From Ostrinia nubilalis (taxonomy: Eukaryota > Arthropoda > Insecta > Lepidoptera > Crambidae), in NCBI RefSeq assembly GCF_963855985.1, contig NC_087106.1, positions 2,525,001 to 2,589,000 on the forward strand: a stretch of 64,000 bases of DNA, written 5' to 3'. Positions 50,301-59,300 of this stretch are shown piece after piece (the first letter of the stretch is position 1; every line of letters starts with the position of its first letter). A program made the position numbers and the translations under genes. Under the pieces are notes generated by a model that had not been told where the DNA came from, did no database searches, and was given only the letters and a program-made list of their open reading frames with translations.

Positions 50301-53300
50301 ATTTTGTCCAATGACCCCAAGCTACCCATCCTAATCGCTCGCGCGTAATTATGTCCCGACTGAGCGACGGGCGCCCGCAGTGAGTGTGCGAGCGCGACAG
50401 CAACATAATTACGCGCGAGCGATAAGGATGGGTAGCTTGGCGTCATTAGACAAAATTCTACGTGCTCACAGACCGGGCTTTAGCTTTAGAAGAAATTAAG
50501 CAGGACGAAGAACCAATATAAGATTTTAAACTTTCGCGTTCCAATACCTTGAAGTAAACGAGTTGCTGAGTGGGACGCTCTCCAGCTAGGCTGCAGCTGC
50601 CTACTTGCCAATGCCAACTCACTATAGTCCTCGCTCGCACACTCACTGCGGCCGCCCGTCGCACAGTCGCGACAGCAATATAATTACGTGCGGGCGATAA
50701 GGATGGGTAGCTTGGGGTATTGGACGAAATTCTACGTGCTCGGCGACTGGGCTTTAACTGTTAATACTATTGCACTCCTCCCCCAACTTTTGGAAAAATA
50801 GGACTTTAAATCACAAATCTTGTTCAAGTAACTACACCTTTACCACCAACAAAAGCCCAACTAGTGAAAACCACTTTCAAAGTTATTTATTATTATTTAT
50901 TATTGAAATTGCAGTACTTTATTAGATTAGTCGATTGTAAACACCCCAAGCGTCAAACTCAATAGACTTGGCTGCTAACCATAGACCATACGCATGACTA
51001 AACATACTGATGATGTTTCTTTTATTCTTTTTCAGGCTGTCTGATGATGAGGATCAAGCTTCAGGGATGACGGACAAGGATAAGTCTGCCCAAGGTAAAC
51101 TATCACTTACAGATACTATGTACCCTCATAAAATTCAACAATTTGGACATGTGTCATTCAATTTCAATCATTATTGTTTCCAGACAACACTATGATAAGG
51201 TCCAACACCTTGGCAGTCCCATCGTATAAGCCTTCTTCGAGCTACTCAGACGGCCGCCGGCTTAACCTCGACCTTCAGTCATTGAGGCTGTCACCCACCC
51301 AGTTGACAGATCATGCCCACGGTGTGACCAGGTCCCTATCCCATGGGTCCGTGATTAACTCCCAGCAGAAGTGGTGGAAAGTTGACGAGGCCAGGGGAAC
51401 AATAAACAGACCTACAAGCTTGATGGTCTCCGAAAGATATGGGTACAACACACAGTGCAACCCTCGCGAATCGTTCCTTAGAAGTCTCCACACAGTTACA
51501 AGAAGACCCAAGAAATGCAGCGAGAGCAAGTCGAATTGGGAGTTGAATTACGTGAAGGAATACCAAAGGGAGCAGAGCAAGGCGCTTCATTTAAAGAAAT
51601 GGGCGTGCTCTAAGTGTACCCTTGAAAATTCCGGTATCAGAACGCATTGTGAGGCGTGCTTATCCCCACGAATATCACCATTGGCCCGTATTCCTAATGC
51701 AAGAGGACTGAGCGTCACCACATTGGGTAGACATGAGACTTTATCGGGCAGAGACGGTGCTACATCACTGCCTACTTCAGGAGGGGTCATGATAACTGTC
51801 CCTGACTGGCCACAGACTGGAAGCACTACCCTAGGGTCTTTCAGGCGGTCGATAAGTGCTCAGAACTCCCCTGAGATTCGGCCTACATACCGCCGGTCTT
51901 TCTCCGAGCAGACCAACGCGGAAAGACCAGTTGGGAAGGTCATATCCAGTAGACGGAGCCTGAACGACTACCAGAAATCACTGGCCAGCTACTGTGGCAG
52001 TTTAAATCGTGAAGGGAAGGATCTGGAGAAGAAAATTGACGAAAATAGCGTGGAGATTGATAAAGAATGCAGTTGGGACACTAATGCTGAGGGTGTGATA
52101 TACGCTTTGCCGAACAAAGGGAAATACAAAGACTTGAATTTGCAGCTGCAAGTTAACAACAACGGGACTAGATATTCCTACGTATCTGTTCAAGATACGA
52201 AGAATGTGATGAGCAATTCCCAGAATGAGGCTTTATATTCGAATGATATGGGAGACGGTGATTACGCGAGAATAGATGAGCTTTTGGGAGCGGAGAACTG
52301 TATATCCCCAGTGGCCGAGTCGGCTGGTGCGAGCAATATTAGGACGTCGCATATTGGTGCAGTGAAGGACACAAGTGCGAAAGTCCAGTATATGTTGCCG
52401 TCAGTTGGGAAGGTGTCGCACAATCAACGGGAGATTAAAGGGCCATCGCCGCAGCAGCAATCTTCGTAAGTTATTTTCTTTCACTATACATATTTATTTT
52501 TTGCTTTTGGTTTATATTTTACTAACGGCCGCCCACGACTTCGTATGCATGGACCTCGGTTTACCCCCTTAGGCCACTTACTCCTAATCCGGCGACTTGG
52601 CCCGTGGACCAAGCTAAAAGTGGGCCAAGTCACTGGAAGACTTACTACATAAGATGCTTTCACTGTTTCGATAATGTTTCAGATATTGTCTGACATTTAA
52701 CATAATTTACACGTTCATCTGCCACATGAAGGATCTCTATTGAGACCTGTGAAACCAAAAGAAGTAGTTTATCTGACAAATAAGTTCCTATTAGGCTACC
52801 TATCAGGAGGTTTATTATCAAGTAGTGAAATGTATAAAACTAAGGCTTCTTCTCAGCACTGGTCCATTTATTTATTTAAAACTGTGACGAGTATAAAGTG
52901 CTTTTTAAAAGCTTATTTGCAAAAATAAATAATTTTTATAAGTTTTTATAAAATTAAGATAACAGTGGTGATTTTTATTAAACTACAGTATTAATATCGT
53001 CATATAAAATATTCCTTACACATCCTCCAGAACTAATTGTAGCTCTGACCTTATTTATGTATTATGTGCGTATTAAATTTAAAATCCAGTACGATTGCCC
53101 AGAATAGATAACAAGGGTTTTTACCATCATTAAAAACAACTCGTCACAATCATGGGAAATACCATTCTCGTGTTTGCATTGACTCATTAAAGTTTACGCG
53201 TTTGGCGACTATACGAGCATGTTTTAGCGCGTGTATTTATTATTTAAGTTTTTTTTTTACTGATAAATAATATTGCTACTGGATTGTGAAAAGTGTTAAG

Positions 53301-56300
53301 TTTTGAATAGTGTTAAAAATAGTTTTGTGTTTTAGCAAGATGATGTCAAATGAACTTATTATTAAGTGCATTACATAATGTGTTTTTCAAAGGTTAGTTC
53401 GTGATCACCTCACACAAAATATTTAGATGGAGCAATAAACATTTTCACTGTTTAAAATAAATGATTAGTGACAGTTTAATTGTGTTATTATTAGATGATA
53501 GCTGGCAGTGGTTAGATGTAAATGTAACGGGAGAATTTACATTGTGGCGTAACATCTAGTAGTGGACTTTTTATAGGCTGAAATGATGACATTTCTGCCC
53601 AATATAAGTAACACTGGCAAGTGTAATAGTGTTTCATAAAAGCCTATTTGCAGAAAGTAAATTACTAATTTATCTATTTATTTATTAGGTACACCAACAA
53701 AGTCTCTTAATTATAACTTTTAACACGTTCACAGCCGCGAGAACCGCATGTGGCAATGCAACGAGTGCTGGTTCGCTTACAACGCGTGGTGGGCGCGCGC
53801 GTGTGACGTGTGCCGCAGCGGCCGCGTGCCGCACGCCGCCGTCACGCTGGCTGCGCGTGACGCGCCCACTACGCACGGCGCTATGGCTGCGCGCGCGCCG
53901 GTTAACAGGTCAGTGACTTCGCTAGCCCCGCCCACATCAACCACTAGAAGACTTGCAGACAGTCATAAGTATAGTGCCGCACGCCGTCGTCACGCGTGCC
54001 GCGTGAGATGCGCCTGCGTCGCTGGGTCATTGACCTTGATAGCCCCGCCCATTTGCTAACAAAAGAGGCGGCACCATGCGCAACGTACGCCGCGATCGCC
54101 GCTCGTCGCTCAATAGGTCAGTGACCTCTATGGCCCCACCCTCTTTGGCTACTAGAAAAGACGATAGAGGTAACACTATTCATGAAAGTCGCACTTATAT
54201 AGCTTTAGGCGCGTCTCGATTGACCGCGTCGCTCAATATGTCAGTGACTTCTTTAGTTCTCCCAATGAGGGTTTTCGCGAATGAAAGATCCGCTAGATGC
54301 GGACGGATGCGGACGGCGGGACGTGGATGTGGTGCTGCGTGATTGGTGGATTTTGACATATCTGTCAATGTCATGTCAAAAATAACCAATCATGCAGCAT
54401 TTGGACCTCGCGTCAACGTATTGCCATCTGGCGGATTTTTCAATCGCGAAAACCCTCATTCAATATCTACAAGACTTGCAAACAGCAGCCATTAGTATAG
54501 TAGCTATAACGCGTGGTGGGCGCGCGCGTGTGACGTGTGCCGCAGCGGGCGCGTGCCGCACGCCGCCGTCACGCTGGCTGCGCGTGACGCGCCCACTACG
54601 CACGGCGCTATGGCTGCGCGCGCGCCGATTAACAGGTCAGTGACCTCGCTAGCCCCGCCCACATCAACCAATAGAAGACTTGCAGACACGGGACTATTCC
54701 CACCTCTCGTTCCCACCACTGCAACTCCTGTGTAGCCAGGATCTACAGCTTGACCGCCACAAAAACCCAACCAATGAAGGTCAAGTTTGTCCCGGGGGAA
54801 AGTTAAACTGTCATTGGACCCGCAACGAAATTAATCAGAAGAACATAGGAGGAGTTCGAAATTAAGGTTCGACTTCCCTCCATTGCAAAGCGGATGACAG
54901 GTGACAAACAAAGGTTTAAAACCTTTAAGAAAAAGATTATGCACCACGGACAATAAATTAAATTAAGGGGGCCTATCTTATGAGCAATTAGCAACTACCT
55001 GCCAATAATATTTTTCACAAAATCGCTTAAAAGCACGGAAATTTTTCCTTGTCGCGACAAGATCGGTTGTTGCTTGCAGACAGTCATAAGTATAGTACCG
55101 CACGCCGTCGTCACGCGTGCCGCGTGAGATGCGCCTGCGTCGCTGGGTCATTGACCTTGATAGCCCCGCCCATTTGCTAAAAAAGAGACGGCACCGTGCG
55201 CAACGCACGCCGCGATCGCTGCGCGCCGCTCTAAAGGTCAGTGACCTCTATGGCTCCGCCCACTTTGATATCTGGAAAAGATTCCCATCTTTTCCAGATG
55301 CGGCACCACTCATGAAAGTCCCTTCTCATAACACGCGACACGCTAGCGGGCCATGTCAGTGACTTCTCTAGTCCTCCCAATTCCAACTTTAGAAAACTTA
55401 CAAACAGCAGCTATTAGTATTAGCACCCATTTCAAGGCTGCGCGCGCGCCTGTGCACAGGTCAAAGACCTCGCTAGTCCCGCCCGTTTTCTCTATTAGAA
55501 GCAACTTTTGCAAGTGAATGGGCGACGGGCGTCTCCATTTATACCTTGCTTGTACCGATATTTTATTAAACCACGTCCTTTCTCATAGTTCCAGACCAAC
55601 CAACACGCCTTCTGAAGCCAGTGGGAGTAAGGAACCTAACCGCAACGAGCCTAAGAAACTAACGGTGCCCATAGCCTCGTTGGACCACGACTTGAACAGC
55701 GATGAGCTTCTGTTTGCAGTTGGTAAGTTTATACTAGTACCTACTATGTACTTTTGATATCTTTTTTATGTAATTCATATTATGCAGTAATTACTACGGA
55801 ACATTGTGACAAGTTTTCAAACAATCGGGTTGATCCCACAGCTGCAACCATCATCATCAGGTCATTACAGATAGAGTAGATTACAGTAGAGACTCTACTG
55901 TAATCTACTCTATCTAATCTACTGCTCGCTTACTCGCAGTGGAATCACTCAATCATTTTATTTGTAGACTAACGGCCGCCTACGACTTCGTACGCGATCC
56001 TGTTTTACCCTCTTAGACTTGGATTTACGAAACCCCACCCGAGTTTCGTAAAATCTGTTCTTAGTGAGCGAGCATCTACGTTCTAAAAGGAACCCCCATG
56101 CAAAATTTGAAACTCCTTGCACTTGTAGTTTCTGAAATTTCGTGATGAGTAAGTGAGTCAGTCAGTCAGTGACCTTTCGCTTTTGTTTTATTTGTAGATT
56201 CTAATCCTGCGCCGGCGCCGGTAGCGTCAACAGCTACTTGGTCGTGCGCGCGCTGCACGCTCGTCAACGATGCTGATGCGAGCGCTTGTGCCGCGTGCGC

Positions 56301-59300
56301 CGGCTCGAGACCTCAGCCACATAACTACTGGTGAGTGTATGGCGACACCTATCGACTCGACAGGCAGGCGTGGCAGGCATCACTTAACAACAGAAGACGC
56401 TGATACAAGCTTGATACACGCTTACAAACCTGTATCGAGGTAGTGAAGATTTCCACCTAGCAAATGATGGTCAATTGGACCTTGGTACCCGAGCATGATA
56501 CACGCTCTGAAAGAAGCAATTCTACCATAGATTCCTTTAGTGGTCGATCTCCATATCTCACAAGTGTAATACAACAGCGATACTGTGTGGCATCTTATCT
56601 TCATAATCATAATCTTAGAAGACTTTTCCTTGCTAATTGAACAATAAGTTATTTAGCAGTAGCTCGATAAAAAATATGCTTCGTGGTGCTCGTTAGGCAT
56701 ACATCTAGCAGTGGACTGCCCTACACTGAAATGGTGATCTTGATGATTATTTTTTTTCCAGGTCTTGCAGCTCTTGCACGCTACGGAACCCGCTGTCAGC
56801 GGCGCTGTGCCTGGCGTGTAAGACGCCCCCTGTGCCCAAGCACGGGGTCCCAGGATCTTCGGCTGAAGTCAACCACAGTGGCATTGGTAAGTCTATTGTT
56901 GACAAAGTTCGTTCGTTCGTTTCAGCCGAATAACGTCCGTCGTCCACTGCTGGACAAAGGCCTCCTCCAAGGATTTCCAGAAAGACCCCAAAGTACAAGT
57001 TAAAATTAAAGTACAAGTATACTATAAACTTAAGGCTTCCACAGACCAAATGCGGGTCAGAAGCAGTGCGGGTCAGTTGCAGCGCGGCTGAAGGCAGCGC
57101 AGTTTCAAAGCAGTTGCAACGCGGGCGGTTGTCAAAAAATTCAATATTCAAAAACCGCTTTCAACGCGCTGCTGCTGCGTCCGGTGTGTCATGCTAATAT
57201 GGCCGCCATAGTAATACAACAGCGCGGGCCCGCGCTCGCGCCGTTTCTATCCCGCTCCCGCGCCGCCTCGTTTGTCGTTCGGCAGTTGCAGTGCGACGCG
57301 GTTGGAGCGCGGGCCCGCGTTTAGGTGTGACATATTTCAAAGAGTTTCTTGTATTACAACTTGCGCGGGCCCGCATTCAAACTGCGCTGCTATTGCCCCG
57401 CGTTTGGTCTGCTGAAGCCTTTAGAAGCTACCATGATTTGCCTAGATCTGAAAATAGCGGCGAGAAAAAACCTGGCTATTCATTTTTTTTTTCATAAGAT
57501 GTTTATTTTACACAAGACGTCTCAAATAAAATGTATTTCCTTTTTAAACAGGACGTAGTCCGTCACCCAGAAGGAGTTCAAGACACACCCCGGCTTTGCC
57601 CAGGCGTGGGGCTAGACACAAAACACCGCCGCCTGAACCGAAGTGAGTTAATAACAGTTCTGAGGTGCAATTGTGTAAAGCAATCGTATTCATTTAACAG
57701 TCCAAAACGTACGCTTTAATCTGTCAAACGCTTTGTTAAACAGATTTTATAATTATCGTACGTTATGACCTATCCGAGGGTATGCCGAGTTAAAACAACA
57801 AAACGCAAGTTCCAGAGCATCGACAGTTTATCAAAAAATCAGACTGAACTACTTATTAACCGGAAAAAACATTTTGACATCGCGAGCTAAGTAAGAACAG
57901 TGCCATCTAGTTTCCAAAAAGGAGATTAACATTTAAAACTATATTCAAGGCGCTACTTCGAACAGAAGCAAAGGCCAAAACCTCTATGTATTTATTTAAT
58001 TATTTTATTTAAAGAATGTTCCGTACAAAAAGGCGAGCTTAATGCCATAAGTCATTCTCTACCAGCTGACCTTGAGCAAAACAGAGATATTGAGTAGGCG
58101 GTGCTAAAAAGCTACAAAAATTTACACAATATAATACATAAAATATTATTAATATTAGTATTTGCCTAGCTCTAACATCTCAGATTTATTGTGTGTATGT
58201 TAAAAAAAATCTAATTTTTTTCTCAGGCCTGAAACAAACGAATGGGCTTGTACCGAATGCACTTACATGAATGCAAGTGGCGCCCTCTCGTGTGAGATGT
58301 GCCAGTCTCCCAAGACTCGGCTTCTGCCCGCCGCGCCAGACCAGCCGCAGTTAGATGAAGACTCGCGTGAGTACATCACTATTAAACGAAAAGTGGGCGT
58401 GAACTATAGTCCATTCAGCGTAAGAAAGTGATTATGACAGTTCTATTTAGTGAGGCGCTTCTTTTAAACCTAATCGATATTTTTTAGAATCGAGAATATT
58501 TTCTTAAGAAATCTATTCGACTTTTTATTTGGATTTTTTTTTATCCACAACGAGGAACGAGGAAGCTCTTGGCCTGTATCTCACCTGATGGTATCTACGA
58601 AACATCAAAATTATATCTACGAATTATAATTATCTGGATATGAAATAAACGTTGTTACACAATAAATCACAAAGAATTAAATATTATGCATTTTATTCAA
58701 TAAAAACAACAAATAACAATAACAAACAACTCGTGGAGAAATCGCATAAAACACAACCGGCCATACAAGGCAAACGCACACGCACTGACTGACCTTTGAC
58801 CTGCCTGAGAGAATAATTGTGATTCGATGGTGAGATGACCACCATACCGATTATTGATTGGTTGCGATTATTCATGTCTATGCCTATGAGCAAAAGTTCC
58901 GATTAACGCATTATGCAATTCATGTAATATTTTTTCACAAATTTTAATAAATAATAAACTAATAAATACTGTCGTTTAACGTCTAACACTACGATTAATT
59001 CCAAACCTTATTCTCTACAGCCGAGGGTTCAGACGGAGAGCGCCAGGAGAGCACCCCTATGGAGATACTACGGCTGAGGGAAGAGAGCCACGCGTGGACT
59101 CAGTGGCAGGAGGTGTTAGCGCAGTGCGCTGCGGTGAGTTTACTTTGTTTATTGTCTATGCCCTTTAATATTGCTGTGAAGGCACCATTCAAAGCTTTAG
59201 ACTTTTGAAACGGTGCTTAATAATAATAATAATAAAGCCGTTTTTATTTCCAATCTACAATAAATTGTTTTTACATGCTAGGGTTTAATATTTAAATTAT

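Larger units (their letters stand above)
53909..55480 (+). repeat. exon-echo array 2: copies of the sol exon 5 end and intron start
   Basis: The motif AG|gtcagtgac with following ctagccccgccca-like sequence recurs at about 54117, 54240 (GT context changed), 54636, 55237, 55354 and 55460 (decayed). A larger unit from 53779 to about 54505 is repeated from 54506 onward: exon 5's 3' 130 nt at 54506-54635, then the same intron text, interrupted by a short-repeat insertion at about 54687-54895 and resuming near 55076. A third, truncated unit starts near 55431. Confidence 0.85.

Noticed and set aside
53748..54059. + frame continuing from exon 5 through the intron to 54059
   Set aside because: Readthrough past a good gtcagt donor; the extra part is intron and echo sequence and the next exon fits only with splicing.
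7946..56000. Blocks reading like a cloning polylinker (NotI, BamHI and MluI sites together: gcggccgc, ggatcc, acgcgt)
   Set aside because: They occur many times with diverged flanks inside a dispersed Helitron-like family, so they are genomic, not vector contamination.
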